NCBI GenBank assembly: GCA_036346355.1
Contig: CM070572.1
Coordinates: 37,857,944 to 37,921,943 of the forward strand
From: Rhipidocladum racemiflorum
Lineage: Eukaryota; Streptophyta; Magnoliopsida; Poales; Poaceae
DNA length: 64,000 bases
Reading direction: 5' to 3'
A program made the position numbers and the translations under genes. A model generated the notes under the pieces. It saw only the letters and a program-made list of their open reading frames with translations. It was not told the origin of the DNA and searched no databases. Within the stretch, counting starts at the first letter, position 1. Each line of letters starts with the position of its first letter. Shown here piece by piece: positions 1 to 11,905 of this stretch.

Positions 1-252
1 ATTCATTAAAAATAGCAAAAGACTCAGAAAAATTCCAGAAAAATTCTGGAAAATACTTTGGATCATTTTGGACTCAAATAAAATATTTCCAACAAAATTT
101 TATTTGCAAAATTAAATTCTTTAATTATTTCAAAATGGAATAAATTCAAATAAATTCCAAATAAATCCAAATAAATTCCAGAAAATTCCAAAATTCACCA
201 AAGTGCCAAATCACACATGAATTTAAGAAAAGCAAAATTTTGGGATGTTACA
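1..252 (-). repeat. G1 3' LTR, terminal 252 bp
   Basis: This segment aligns with 9091-9341, the same end of the other G1 LTR, with a few small differences near position 30. It ends in GTTACA, which in element orientation is the TGTAAC start of the LTR. A polypurine tract follows at once. The rest of this LTR lies left of the window. Confidence 0.92.
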
Positions 253-267
253 AACCTCCCCCCCTTA
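253..267 (-). other. G1 polypurine tract
   Basis: Next to the LTR end the plus strand reads AACCTCCCCCCCTTA, so the element strand carries an uninterrupted purine run. That is the usual primer for plus-strand DNA synthesis immediately upstream of the 3' LTR. Its position proves that the element reads on the minus strand. The same tract is present in G2 at 19487-19502. Confidence 0.9.
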
Positions 268-3200
268 ATAGAATCTCGTCCCCGAGATTCAGGGCTTACT
301 AAAGGAATAGGTTTGGAAATTCTTTCTTCAAATCCTCTTCGCTCCCAAGTCGCTTCGCTCTCTGCATGGTTGCTCCATCGAACTCTACAGTAAACGGGTT
401 GACTTGTTTCTAGTTTCTCGATCCATTGTGTCTAGAATCCCCACGGATACTCCTTATAAGTCAAATCCTCTTGCAACTCAATTGACTCCAATGTGTCTGC
501 TCCTCAGAACTCTGAGACACTTCTTCAACTGGGACACATGGAATACATCATGTACTCCTCGCTAACGATTGTGGCAACTCTAGTCGATAAGCAACTTCGC
601 CTCTGCTTCATGGCTCAAAATCTTAAATGGTCCAACATAACGGGGTGCAAGTTTCCCTTTGGCATGGAACCTCTTAACTCCCCCGAGGCGTAACTCGAGG
701 TAAACAAAGTCTTCTCGTTCAAAACTCAAATCCCGGCGACGATTGTCGGATAACTCTTTTGTCGAGATTGGGCTATCTTCAACCTTTCCCTAATCATAGC
801 GACCGCTTCTTCACCTCTTGAAGAATATCAGGTCCAAAGACACGGCGCCACGGTCTCATTCCAATTCAATGGCGTCCGACAGGTCGACCATACAAAGGCC
901 TCAAAAGGTGACATCTCAGAACTAGCCTGATAACTATTGTTGTAACTAAACTCGGTATACGGCAAACTCTTATCCCAAGAGGTAGCATAAGCCAATGCAC
1001 AAGCTCTCAACATATCCTCCAGAATCTGGTTGACTCTTTCTGGCCTGGCTCCATCCGCCTGTGGATGATAAGTCAGATCTTGAAGTTTAAACGGGTTCCC
1101 ATGGCTTCATGCAACTTATTCCGTAACCTTGAGGTAAATTGGGTACCTCTCCGATACAATCCTCTTTGGCACTCGCAAACAAACAATCCCGATCATGTAC
1201 AACTCGCTAATTTATCTCCCGAATAAGTGGTCTTCACGGATAAAATGGGCTACTTTAGTCAAGCGATCCACTATAACCCATATGGAGTCATAACCTCCTT
1301 GAGTCTTCGGCAAACCGTAATGAAATCCATTCCGATTTCCTCCCACTTCCACTCGGTATTTTCGTGTAGCAATCCTGGGTCTCTCGATGCATTGCCTTGA
1401 CTCTCTGGCATACGCCGCACAATGCAACATGCTCGGCAACTTCGCTTCATACTCGGCCACCGCATCTCTCCTTCAGATCCCGATACATCTTGGCGCTTCA
1501 GGATGAATTGAGTACTTGGAGTCATGGGCTTCTTCCGTAATCGCTTGCTTTAACTCCTTTTGTTAGGCACACAAATGCGATCCTTCATCCACAACGTGCC
1601 TTGCTCATCCAATTTGAAGTCCTCTCGCCTTGCCTTCCTCCTTTATGGACTTAATCCTCGCGGATCTTGTCATCATCCTTCTCGTCCTTCTCGGATCTGA
1701 TCCTCTAGGGTAGGCTTTACTTCCAATGCGCCAAGAATCCGCTAGGTACAACCTCAATCTTCATCTTTTGAAAATCCTCACATAACTCATCCCGACTTGT
1801 GGCTAGCAACGCACTCACGGTATGGCTTTTCCGACTCAGGCGTCGGCTACTACGCTATTCTTCCGGATGGTAATGGATTCCAACATTATAGTCCTTGATC
1901 AACTCTAACTATCTCCTCCGCCTCATATTCAGATCCGATCGGGTGAATATGTACTTAAGGCTCTTATGATCCGTGATACACTTCACATCTGCTTTCCAAT
2001 CGAGATAGTGACGCCATATCTTCAAGGCATGCACTACGGCAAAGCCTAACTCTAGGTCATGTGTCGGATAATTTTCCTCATGCGCCTCAATCGCCTTTGA
2101 TGCATGCGACAACCTTTCCATTCTCGCATCAGACACATCCAAGTCCTTGGCGCGTCGTCACAATAAATATCGAAGCTTTGAGCAACATCCGGTAGAACTA
2201 ACACCGGTGCCGATGTCAATCGCTTCTTCAGCTCCTCAAATCCTTTCTCACATTCTCGCGCCCATGCAAACTTCTTTTCCTTCTTCAAAGAATTATGTAA
2301 GAGGTTTCGCAATTGTCGAAGCCTTCGATGAAACGGCGGTAGTATCCTCGCCATTCCAAGGAAACTCCGAACTGGGTCACGCCTTCTACGCTGCAATGTA
2401 ACACCGCTTCTACTTTGCTTGGATCCACAATGACTCCCTCTACGGTCATTACATGTCCAAGAAACTCCACCTTGTCCTTCCAAAAATCACACTTGCTGAA
2501 CTTGGCTAAAAGTTGTCGCTCCTCGCCTTTCCAAAACTCGCCTTAAGTGTTCGGCATGTTCATCCTCCTGCCTTGGAGTAGATTAGGATATCGTCTATGA
2601 ACACGACGACAAACCTGTCCAAATATTCCATGAACACCTTATTCATCATATTCATGAAATAAGTGGCGCATTTGTCAGCCCAAAGGACATAAATCAGAAC
2701 TCGTAATGTCCATATCTTGACGAGAATGCGCCTTCTAATATCCTCCGATCGGATCTTCAATCGATGGTATCCCGATCTCAGATCAATCTTGGAGAAAACT
2801 CCGGCTCCTCTTAATCGATCAAACAAATCATCAATCCCGGGTAGCGGATACTTATTCTTCACGGTGACTTCATTGAGTGCACGGTAGTCGCTGCACATCC
2901 CTGAAACTCCCGCCCTTCTTCTTGACAAACAAAACTGGTGCTCCCACGGCGAACTCGGCCTGATAAATCCTTTCTCCATTAACTCCTCTAGCTGTTTCTT
3001 CATTTCTACCAACTCCTCGGTGGACATCCGATAGGGTCTCTTTGCTATCGGTGCATGTACTGTACAAGCTCTATCACAAACTCTATGTCCCTGCCTCAAG
3101 GCATACCGTAGATCTTCGAAAACATCGGGTACTCATTCACCACTGACATCCTCTATGCTGATTGCCTTGGTACTGTTAACCATCAACTGTCCATCTCTAA

Positions 3201-3640
3201 TCAGCAGTGGCTTGAAATTCCACTTTCTTCCCACACGGGCTCTCAATCGAGATAGTCCTTCGTCCACAATCCAATACAGCCTTGTGCTTGGATAACCAAT
3301 CCATTCCCAATATAACATCTAAGGTCCGGGTCTCCAAAATTATAAGGTTTGCTAGGAACTCTATTCCATCTATTAGTATTCTCACCCGAACATCCTACTT
3401 CCGCTCGAGTTCGGAACCTGTGGGTTTGAACTAAAAGCATGCACTTAAGTCTTGCAATTCTCAAGTCATTTCTAGCAGCAAAGCCTTGCGAAACAAACGA
3501 ATGCGAAGCTCCGTGAGTCAAACAAAACGGTTGCAGTATCGAGTTAACAAGTAACTTACCCAAGACGACGTCAGTAGCATTTTGCAAAGGTGCATCTGCG
3601 GTGACATGGTTGACTCGGCCTCTCACCACGGTCAGGGTGT
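268..3640 (-). pseudogene. G1 pol: protease, RT, RNase H, integrase, chromodomain (broken)
   Basis: In element order, the protease region is about 3640-3130, with the GASHSF and ILGMDWLS motifs. RT covers about 3099-2560, with YRALN near 2890, FSKIDLRSGYH near 2770 and an intact FIDDILIYS catalytic box near 2600-2570. RNase H is about 2480-1900, with the ENYPTHDLEL and DHKSLKY motifs. Integrase is about 1600-830, with GYDSIWVIVDRLTKVAHF and SYQASSEMSPFEA. Chromodomain remnants sit at about 430-300. Frames change many times. The protease DSGA motif carries an extra base (3505-3520), which shifts the frame inside the active site. The polyprotein cannot be made, so this is a dead copy that could only move with help from other elements. 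Confidence 0.92.
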
Positions 3641-4725
3641 GGCTCTGGTGCCGGGCGCCCTAGCTGGGTGGTTCCTAGATTGAAGCGAATCGGGTCGCTC
3701 TGCTGTCTTCTTTGGACAATCATGGCAAAGTGTCTGGCTCGTTGCTTGTAGCAGCGTCTCACCTGCTCTTGCCGATCGCTCGTAGCGAAGCGGGTGGGGT
3801 TTGGTAGTTCGATTGGCGTGTCTTGGTGCCGGGATGGTGTCCTTGTTGCATTCTGTGGTTGGAATCAAGAATTGATTTGGTGCAACTCGCGTCATGGCGC
3901 CTCGACGTGATCCTTGCTGTTGCATCCTCGCGCTCTCGTTCTCATCCAGCCTTGCGCTTGTCCTCAAGAATAAGCGCCTTATTCACCAACTCTTGGAAAT
4001 CTGGAAAGGTGTGGGTGATCAACCCTACTTGCAATCCCTGAGTTAAGTCCCTTCATAAAACGAGACTGCCTCGATTTATCCGTCGCTACATCCTCAGTGC
4101 GTAGCGTGCTAGGCTGTGTGAACTTGTTCGTAGTCGCCACCGGCCGATTACCTTGCTTCAAAGGTTTCAACTCCTCCTTCTTAAGGTCCATGATTCCTTC
4201 AGGCACGTGATACCGCCGAATGCACCGTGAACTCTTCCCAAGTGATATCTTGAGGGTTCTCTCGTGGCACAAGTTCTCCCACCATTCATCGTTCCTTCCA
4301 ACCGATGAGAAGCGTAAAGTACCTTCTCATTCCCTATGCATTGAGCTATGTGTAGCTTCCTCTCAATTGATCTTAACCAATCATCGGCCTCCAATGGATT
4401 GGCATTCCCAGAGAAAGTGGGTGGGTGAGTCCTCATGAACTCTGACAGCCTTGTATTCTCAAGCGTGGTCCCCGATTAACTTGATTAGCAAAGTGGCCTG
4501 AGCAAAGTGACATGCTGCATTTGTTGCATCATAGCATGCATCAATCGAACTGGGCAGCAAGAAACGCTCCAAATCCTGCATATCCAAAGGGCGGTGCCGG
4601 TGCTCCATTATTGGGGTTTTCTGTTTGGCGAGATCCACTCCCATTGCTTCCAAGGTTTCCACTGTGTTCACCATCTCGCCGATTTGCTCTAGGTTTAGAG
4701 ATGAGAGGGAAACAAGAATAGACAA
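3641..4725 (-). pseudogene. G1 gag (broken)
   Basis: The start is MSILVSLSSLNLEQ at 4725. The capsid region at 4436-4167 has the HPPTFSGNANPLEADDWL motif and the ERKLH and NEKVLYASHRL stretches typical of plant gypsy retrotrans_gag. A basic, low-complexity region and a degraded zinc-knuckle stretch (CYKQRARHF, where a C-x2-C is expected) follow towards 3641. Several frame changes split it into four overlapping pieces. Gag normally forms the cytoplasmic virus-like particle that packages the element RNA. Confidence 0.88.
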
Positions 4726-4941
4726 GTAATATGGAACTTATGCGGGCGAAGGGTAACTTTAAGGTCCATCTTTATTATTAATAACTTGGTATGGCTGCTT
4801 ACAATGCCTAAGGGCCTTGCAACACATACTGCACACTCAAAGAAACAAAGCAAATCCAAATCGAACTAACTCGAATCTAACGCCTAAAGGGTGACTCTTT
4901 ATTCTATGACTCGCGAAGGAGTCTCACTATAGAACCTATGC

Positions 4942-5655
4942 TCACTCATCGAAAACCTCCACGGCCTGGGTACGGGTGCTGTGGCATAGGCGCCAAACGA
5001 CGCCATGTCCAAAGAATCGTGTCCTCTGTGGTAGTCGAAGAAGCGATGTCCTCATCGAGATCCGACTCCTCCGATCTCGCTCGTGTAGCTCGAGTGCGCT
5101 CTGGTCCGGTCCGCATAAAGTCATCTCCAACTCGCCAATCCTTCGTAGAAGGTGTGCCACATACTCTTGAGCTTCCCGCCATCTGCCCTTCTCTGCCGTG
5201 ATCTCCTTGCGGGCCTTCTGTAGCTCCTTGCTTGTATTATCTAGTACATCCTCCTGGCGACGACAAATCGTGCCAACCGTGTAACCGTGGCATCCTCATC
5301 CTGAATCTCCTTCGTCGAGAAGGTTATCGCTGCGCGGATGGTAGCAGACACCGTACTCTCCAATTCTCTGGCGTAGATACGGGTAATGTGCCGCATTGCT
5401 CGTCGTGATACTTCTTGGATACCCATCCGCATTGTAGATCTCCGGCAAAGGCAGTGTATCGGGCGATTGCCTGGCCCTTTTTCCTAGCAGTACCTCAATC
5501 TTCACGTCACAAGCCTTGATCAATCCCGCTTGTCCGATCACTTCCACTTGGTATTGGGGCTTCTCAAAATCTCCGAGAGTCCAGAGCATATGCCAAAGTT
5601 CCGCGGGCGTGACTAACTCCTGATCAACGTAGTTGAACTCTTCCTCCATCTGTCA
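4942..5655 (-). pseudogene. G1 leader ORF between primer site and gag (broken)
   Basis: A degraded frame begins near 5649 (MEEEFNYVDQELVTPAELWH) and continues through shifted frames to about 4942. It lies between the primer-binding site and gag, where most gypsy elements have only an untranslated leader. The same protein, with the core AELWHMLWTLGDFEKPQYQV, is found in G2 (24882-24249). A divergent version with AEMWRMLQVLGGFDRPIY is in G3 (9717-9481). I do not recognise a known domain. From memory, rice RIRE3/RIRE8-type elements have been described with an extra ORF ahead of gag, which fits. Confidence 0.75.
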
Positions 5656-5849
5656 CAAGAGTGCTTTACGTAAGAACTCGGAATTTTTAAATTGTGACAA
5701 GGTAAGGGAAAATTTCAGCAAGAGACAAGAAAAGAGAGAAGGGGATAAGTCGAGATGTCATTTCTTATCTTGACAAACTTTTAGCTTTAGAAAATAGGTT
5801 TTATCCTCACTACGACCATTCTAGCTTAGGGTTGAGCCTACGGTCAACC

Positions 5850-5863
5850 TGGCTCTGATACCA
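5850..5863 (-). other. G1 primer-binding site (initiator tRNA-Met)
   Basis: On the element strand this reads TGGTATCAGAGCCA, complementary to the 3' end of plant initiator tRNA-Met. It lies 5 bp inside the 5' LTR boundary. It would prime minus-strand DNA synthesis. Confidence 0.92.
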
Positions 5864-5868
5864 CCTTC

Positions 5869-8800
5869 TGCCGGGACCCCGAATTTGCAAATCCGACCCT
5901 CTGGTATTCGGCACTAGTCCAGAACGCGCTTAGTGCACACAGCCTTAACATCGGTAAATATCACAATCATACCAATCGATACCAATAAAGTACTTTATTT
6001 AAATAACTAAATCAAGTTACTCGACCTTATGGCCAAGTTACAAAATGTATGCCTCGCAAGGCGAAACTTATTCAGAGAAAAATAATAGCAAATGAAAATC
6101 AAATAAACTGTGGCGCCATCCAAGATACCACAGCAATCGATCGCTCGCATCCCTAAGTAGTCGGGTCCTCTTGGAGTTCCTCCTCCAAAGTCGGCGTAAT
6201 CTCCTCTTCAATCTGTATTGTGTTGAGGCAAGGGTGAGTACTTGGTACTCAGCAAGTCATGCACAGTATGCAAGCTAATATACTATATGCATGGCTTAGT
6301 ACAAAGGAATAGCTCAGGGTATATTTGCAGTAAACAGCCTTTGACAAGTAATAAAAGTAGATTCGAAAGCAGTAGAAATAAGTAAAGCATAAATAACTTT
6401 TCAGGAAATTTAATAAACATTTTCCCCATCCTAAACCACATTTCCATCATCTTCATTATTAAACCAACCCAACTTTTCAAATCCAAGTTATTTTCAGAAA
6501 GTCTACCCCTTGACTGTAATTCCCGAGCATTGTCCAAAGATCGTGGACTCGGCTATTCAAATAGATTCTACACTCTGCAGAGGTTATGCACTTTACCCAC
6601 AAGATACAGTCAAACACCACAAAGGCGAGTTCCTGTAACAAAGCCTTTCTAAGCCTCAAACAACACAGGTGGTCCTCTCCTGGTTCAGGCTCTACACCAT
6701 CCTTCCCTTAGCCAAGGCGAAGTATGGGACCAACACACCGTTAGATGGGTACTGGCCACAGCCACGATACGCTCCCCGCACAATCACACAAACTAATCGA
6801 CACCCGAGGCTCCACAAGTGAGTCCTTAGCGACTTAGTCAACTAGGGCCGTCCCATTCCAGCCATGTGGTTGCAAGTATGACCCAGTTCAAAGGCTTGCA
6901 AGGTTAAGTCCTTAGAGTGACCAGGGCAAGACTACCCGAAACCAAATCAACACTCCCAATGCCACAACTGCCCACCTTACATTTTGCCACATGCCCCGGC
7001 CGAAATCAAGTTTATCAAACCCCGCTTGATTACCATGCACCACGTGCCATCAACATCACATGATACTTTTCCAAAACAGGTTCAATATATCATTAAGTCA
7101 ATATTAGCATTTGATTATCCAAAATCATGTCATGAGCACGAGTGTGTCTAAGCAAAGATACTACAACGATCTAAACCCATGTTGGCAATTTAATAATGTC
7201 CAACTAGTAAACCACAACTAGGGTGACAAGGATCATGGCACATACTTAGATAATCAAGGTGTCATACAAAGAAATTGGTATTTATCTAACCCCATGTTTA
7301 AACAAAGTATCTTTCTAATTGAACTAGCATGCAATAGTTTAAATCAAAATAGATTTCAAATAGGATCAACATGGTCAAAGCACAACTTGCCTTCAAAAGT
7401 ACTTGCTCGGGTCTTGAGTTGGATCCCGAGTCAACACTTCTCCTTCGAATCCTTCCAGACTTCAACGCCTACTCGTAAAGCGTGCAAATAGCAAATACCC
7501 AATAAACAATAGGCAAAAACATCCCAAAACTCCAAATAAAATCCATAAACAGAGAGAACATAATTTTCTGGATTTTTAGAAACTGAATCGCTAATTTTGG
7601 GAGTTAAAACGAAGTTATGATTATTTAAAGTTTAAATAATCAATTAAATAATTTTGCAGAGAAAAACTTTAGTCCAAAAATTAAATAAAATTTATATTTA
7701 GGTAGATCTCAATTTTATACAAATTTAGAAATTTGAATCGCTCCAATCGGAGTTGAAACGCAAAAGTTATAAGCGTTTGAAGTTTGAATCTAAATTTGAA
7801 TCAATATTTCGAATTAATAAATCATTTTTCTTTCGAAATTAATTATTGCGTCAAAGATGGACACGTGGCAGCCTCTCGATTGGCCTGACGTCAGCCGGTT
7901 CATGGACTCGGCCCACGCTCGGCTCGGGTTCACCGTGGACTCGGTCCACGACTCCACGTGAGACTGACATGTGGGACCACTCGGGTGACGTCATCGCTGA
8001 CGTCAGCGGGGCTCAGCCCATGGTGCTGACAGGTGGGGTCCACTGTGACGTCATGGGTGACGCCGCTTGGCTGGGTTAGCCACTGACATGCGGGCCCTCT
8101 GACACGCGGGCCCCGCGTGTCAGCGTCACACGCACGCGCGCGTGGACGGCGCTGACCGCGTCGGTCCAACTTCCCGACACGTGGCGCAATCTCGGCCGTT
8201 GGTTTGAAAATCAACGGCGCGGATTGGATCCAGGGTTAACACGTTGAAACTACTCGTTGATTGTGGGCCGTTCGATCTAGATCGGACGGTCCAGATCTAA
8301 TCCTATAATCGCCATCGCTACAAAGACGCGTGGCGATTGTGGAACCGCTGGATCTTGATCCAACGGTCCGCATCTAATCGGGTTTGGAACACGTGATCTC
8401 ACCTCAACCGCTCGATCTGGATCTCGACGGTCCTCCGAGCTCGCGGACGGCGATGGTTTCACTACGGCCGGCTTGACCGAGACGGGACGACGACCAAGGG
8501 CGCGCGCCACGGGCTTCTCCGGCGAGATGAAACCTCCTTCGGTGCGCCTCGTCGCGGGGACTCCGGATCCGGGCTCCTTCTGGCGGAAGACGACGGACGA
8601 CGGCGAAAACGGCGCAAACCGCAGCGGAGGGAAGAGACAACTCCGGCGAGCGAGGCTCAACGGCGCGGCTCAGCGAGATGGCTCGGGAAACGGTGCGCAA
8701 GGATGAGGGCAACCTCGGGGACGCCTCACGCTTTAAATAGCCTCGGCGTTCGTTCTAGACGGAAACCTAGTTCGTTCTGGCGGGCGCGGCGGAGTCCGCC

Positions 8801-9341
8801 GACTCGGCGAAGACGACGAAATCGTGGCCGCCCACGTGGCACGATCGACGGCCACGATCGCCTGGCGCGATCGGATCCGCCGGATACGGCTCGAACCTAA
8901 GACGGTGATCTCACCGTTGGATCTTGATCCAACGGTTGGGATTGATTAGGTTAGGAGTGGGTTCTACGAGTCACGTGGCTCGGTCGGACTCGAACTCGAG
9001 TCCGACTCGCTCGGCTCGGGATGAACAAGAATCGACCTTGCCGGTCCTTTTCAGCGAATTACTATTTAAAATAATTCCCGAATTCATTTAATTCATTAAA
9101 AATAGCAAAAGACTCCGAAAATTCGGAAAAATTCTGGAAAATACTTTGGATCATTTTGGACTCAAATAAAATATTTCCAACAAAATTTTATTTGCAAAAT
9201 TAAATTCTTTAATTATTTCAAAATGGAATAAATTCAAATAAATTCCAAATAAATCCAAATAAATTCCAGAAAATTCCAAAAATTCACCAAAGTGCCAAAT
9301 CACACATGAATTTAAGAAAAGCAAAATTTTGGGATGTTACA
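5869..9341 (-). repeat. G1 5' LTR (3473 bp)
   Basis: This full-length LTR has ends TGCCGGG...GTTACA on the plus strand and matches both G2 LTRs over its length. On the element strand it begins TGTAAC, and a TATA-like CTATTTAAAG lies about 600 bp in (8731-8740). The half nearest the primer site (5869-7850) is AT-rich. The segment from about 7850 to 9000 is GC-rich and full of TGACGTCA-like and CGG motifs. No real gene lies inside, and the short frames here are chance. Confidence 0.93.
8731..8740 (-). promoter_or_regulatory. Putative TATA box of G1 LTR
   Basis: The element strand reads CTATTTAAAG, in a GC-rich surrounding about 600 bp downstream of the LTR start. The same sequence is kept in the G2 LTRs at 18856-18865 and 27832-27841. 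Transcription would run leftwards. The assignment is by sequence and position only. Confidence 0.5.
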
Positions 9342-9480
9342 GTGAACAACTAGCGTCTCCCTCCGAGTCAATCCTAGGACTAGTGGCACCTCCTTCCTAG
9401 GGATGAAGACGAAACACTAACTCCCTCAGCTCCCCAGAGTAGTTGTGGCCGGTCCTGCGTAGTGCAAGACGTGCTGACTT

Positions 9481-9717
9481 CTAGATACCTGCCTCAAAGG
9501 TATACCTCCTCATGATTATGTTGATAGTATAGCTGGCCTTCATGTCCTCACAGGCGTAGATAGTGACATTGCAAATCACCCCGCATGCCTTCCCGTTGAT
9601 TATCCAACTGCTGGCCCTGTAAATCGGCCTATCAAATCCCCCTAGCACTTGGAGCATCCTCCACATCTCAGCGGCATATCCTCCATTGCGCTCTCCATAG
9701 GTGTGTGTCATCCTCAT
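9481..9717 (-). pseudogene. G3 leader ORF, 5' part
   Basis: The frame begins MRMTHTYGERNGGYAAEMWR at 9717 and contains MLQVLGGFDRPIY followed by GKACGVICNVTIYA. Residue by residue this parallels the G1 and G2 leader ORFs (ELWHMLWTLGDFEKPQY, then LIKACDVKIEV). It ends at a stop at 9481. The function is unknown. Because G3 is diverged from G1/G2, retained protein similarity here suggests this ORF was under constraint in the family. The G1 insertion at 9341 removed anything downstream. Confidence 0.7.
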
Positions 9718-9916
9718 CTGCCAAAGGACAGTTCTCGTGAGATCACAATTTTTTTAAAACAAAGCAATAACAATGAAAAATTTCAGCAAGGGGTATGAAG
9801 CAAGAAAGAGGGGATAAGTCAAGAATTCATTGATCTTCTTGGTAAATTTTAACTTTAGAAAATAGCTTTATCCTCCCAATGGCCATTCTAACTAGGGCCA
9901 AGTCCTACAGTCAGTA

Positions 9917-9930
9917 TGGCTCTGATAGCA
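9917..9930 (-). other. G3 primer-binding site (initiator tRNA-Met, one mismatch)
   Basis: On the element strand this reads TGCTATCAGAGCCA, one base away from the initiator tRNA-Met match in G1. It lies 4 bp inside the LTR boundary at 9935. Confidence 0.82.
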
Positions 9931-9934
9931 CATC

Positions 9935-10564
9935 TGTCGGGACCCGAATATGCAAATTCGGACCCTCTGTGTATTCCACACTAGTCCAGGTTCATTCTAG
10001 TGCACATAATCTCAACATTGATAAAATATCACAATCATATTCAGTGCAATAATAAATAAAGACTTCATCTATTAATATAACCTGTTTGGTTAACCTTATG
10101 GTCAACTTACAAATATACGCCACGTAGGGCAAAGACTCAAATATAAAGAAAACTACAACAAAAAGAAATAAGACTCGTAGTAACCCATCAATATGCCACA
10201 TGCAACCGACTGGGCTCGTACCCTAATTGTTCGGCTCCTCCAGGTACTCCTCCTCAAGAGCAGGTGTAGACTCCTCTTCAACTGGTGTTTGAATTATTGC
10301 AAGAGGGTGAGTACATAAAGCACTCAACAAGTCATGCATAAAATGCAAGTCTATTATCTACATGCATGGCTTATTCGAAATGAATGCCTAAAGTGGTTGT
10401 TTTGCAATAAAGCAGCATTTATGAATAACATAAGTAGATTGCAAAGCAATGAAACAAATGATAACAGTACTAAATTTCATAGCTATTTCACAAATAAACC
10501 ATTCCTCATCATTAAAGCAATTCCCACTTTTCCTGTGACAACTTGCCTCCAATCCCAAGTTTAT
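9935..10564 (-). repeat. G3 5' LTR, first part
   Basis: It begins TGTCGGGACCCG and follows the G1/G2 LTR order for about 600 bp. It is cut at 10564 by solo LTR B1, whose target duplication TTTAT occupies 10560-10564. The LTR continues at 29976. Confidence 0.85.
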
Positions 10565-11208
10565 TGTAACACCCTGGCACCTAGTATGCCCAGAATGTCA
10601 CCACAAAAGATAAAACAACAACCAAATATCATCTTTAAAGGTAAAATTACAGCAACTACACTAATGACTTTAACAAAATTTTGGCAGCATATTCTCTATT
10701 TTTCCATGGTTTTAAACATCAGCAATAATAGCATAACAAGATAGCGTAAAGGGAGACAACAATAACATGATAATCCATGGTTCCAACATCAATTCAAGCT
10801 CAACACATAGATTTAATTGTCACCTCAATCATTAAGAAGTAAACGATTATTCAAGGCAACCAACGAGGTAATTATTCCAAGGTCTAACTGGATAAGACAA
10901 CCATCACAATTATGGAAGGAGCATGTCATTGTTTAAATGTGTGATGCTAAGTGATGACGTGAGTCTAGCTCCCTTTCCCCAAGCTGGATTCAAGGTACCT
11001 AAAAAAACATTAAACAACAAGCGTGAGTTCAACACTCAACAAAGTGTAATGCAATGGAACAAAACAAAAACAATTCACATATATACGTCATACCGATCAC
11101 CAACCATGGAAACAATCCATGAAGACTTTCTCGTTCACATTCTCACATACTTCCTCATTCACATTCTCATTTATGCAATGCAATGCATCATGCCTATTTG
11201 CTTAGCAC

Positions 11209-11275
11209 ATACCGGTATTGCCGAGTGCACACCCGTCGGTGTGCACCCTCATCCCCTTCCATCCCGTGGAGGGTG
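11209..11275 (-). promoter_or_regulatory. Palindrome-rich LTR core in B1
   Basis: Three inverted repeats lie close together. They are ATACCGGTAT (11209-11218), a 9-bp stem GTGCACACC/GGTGTGCAC with a 4-base loop (11225-11246), and a CCTTCCA-type hairpin near 11256-11275. The same cluster occurs in B2 (33841-33900), B3 (54300-54362) and B4 (59115-59182). The role is unknown. Candidates are a protein-binding site or an RNA structure. Confidence 0.55.
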
Positions 11276-11620
11276 CCTACTCTTACTGACTCGCTCTAGT
11301 ACAACCGCGTGTATGGGACTACGAGGTAGGACTTTCGTGTTCACTACGTGTGAACACAGAGGCTCGCATCAGAATTGGTCACCTCTTCCTTTATGCATGC
11401 ACATATGCCACAAACATGAATAACTTGCATATAAACTCGATTTAACAATTTCATAGCCATTTAACAAATTATACTCATCATGTCACAAGCAAGAATCAAT
11501 CATGGCATCTTATCAAAACACATGGTTAAACTATTTCATTGCGAATCATCACAACCACTACAATACACTTGCCTTCAACCACACGAGACAGAGTGGTGAG
11601 ATGTTGAGGGCACTTCTGGG

Positions 11621-11858
11621 TGTTAGATTCTATTATTTTCTCTATCTGTATAATTCGATGGACTCTCTCACGTTAGCTCGGCTAAGGATAGGTTGTTGTA
11701 TTATATCCATTAGTTATTGTAACCAATAGAGGATATCCAGCCGAGCTAATCTAGGAGAGGTGGTTGCATCTGTAAGCCACGCAGGGGGCTGTTCCCTGCT
11801 TATATTAACAAAGGTGCGGCCCTACGAGGGGTTTAACGCTTCTGCAAATTGCTTCTCA
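11621..11858 (+). repeat. Copia A 5' LTR
   Basis: It starts TGTTAGATTC and ends CTTCTCA. It contains an inverted repeat around TTAGCTCGGCT and AGCCGAGCTAA. The primer site follows directly. Confidence 0.95.
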
Positions 11859-11870
11859 TGGTATCAGAGC
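11859..11870 (+). other. Copia A primer-binding site
   Basis: TGGTATCAGAGC directly abuts the LTR end and is complementary to the 3' end of initiator tRNA-Met. Confidence 0.95.
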
Positions 11871-11905
11871 CAGCCTCCACAAGCATATCCCTTCCACCCC
11901 TAGCT

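Larger units (their letters stand above)
1..9341 (-). mobile_element. Gypsy element G1 (Tekay/Del-like chromovirus), left end outside window
   Basis: This is a minus-strand Ty3/gypsy retrotransposon. In element order it has a 5' LTR (9341 down to 5869), a primer site (5863-5850), a leader ORF, gag, protease, RT, RNase H, integrase with chromodomain, a polypurine tract, and the first 252 bp of the 3' LTR, which is cut by the window edge. LTR ends are TG...CA. It is inserted in the leader region of another gypsy element (G3), whose sequence resumes at 9342. The right target duplication should be GTGAA (9342-9346), but the left one is outside the window. All reading frames are broken. The family matches G2 closely in layout and sequence. 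Confidence 0.93.

Noticed and set aside
8277..8900. Several overlapping frames on both strands in the G1 LTR, and equivalents in the G2 LTRs near 18400-19200 and 27200-28100
   Set aside because: The region is GC-rich LTR DNA that is open in many frames. The frames are not conserved between the LTR copies because of indels.
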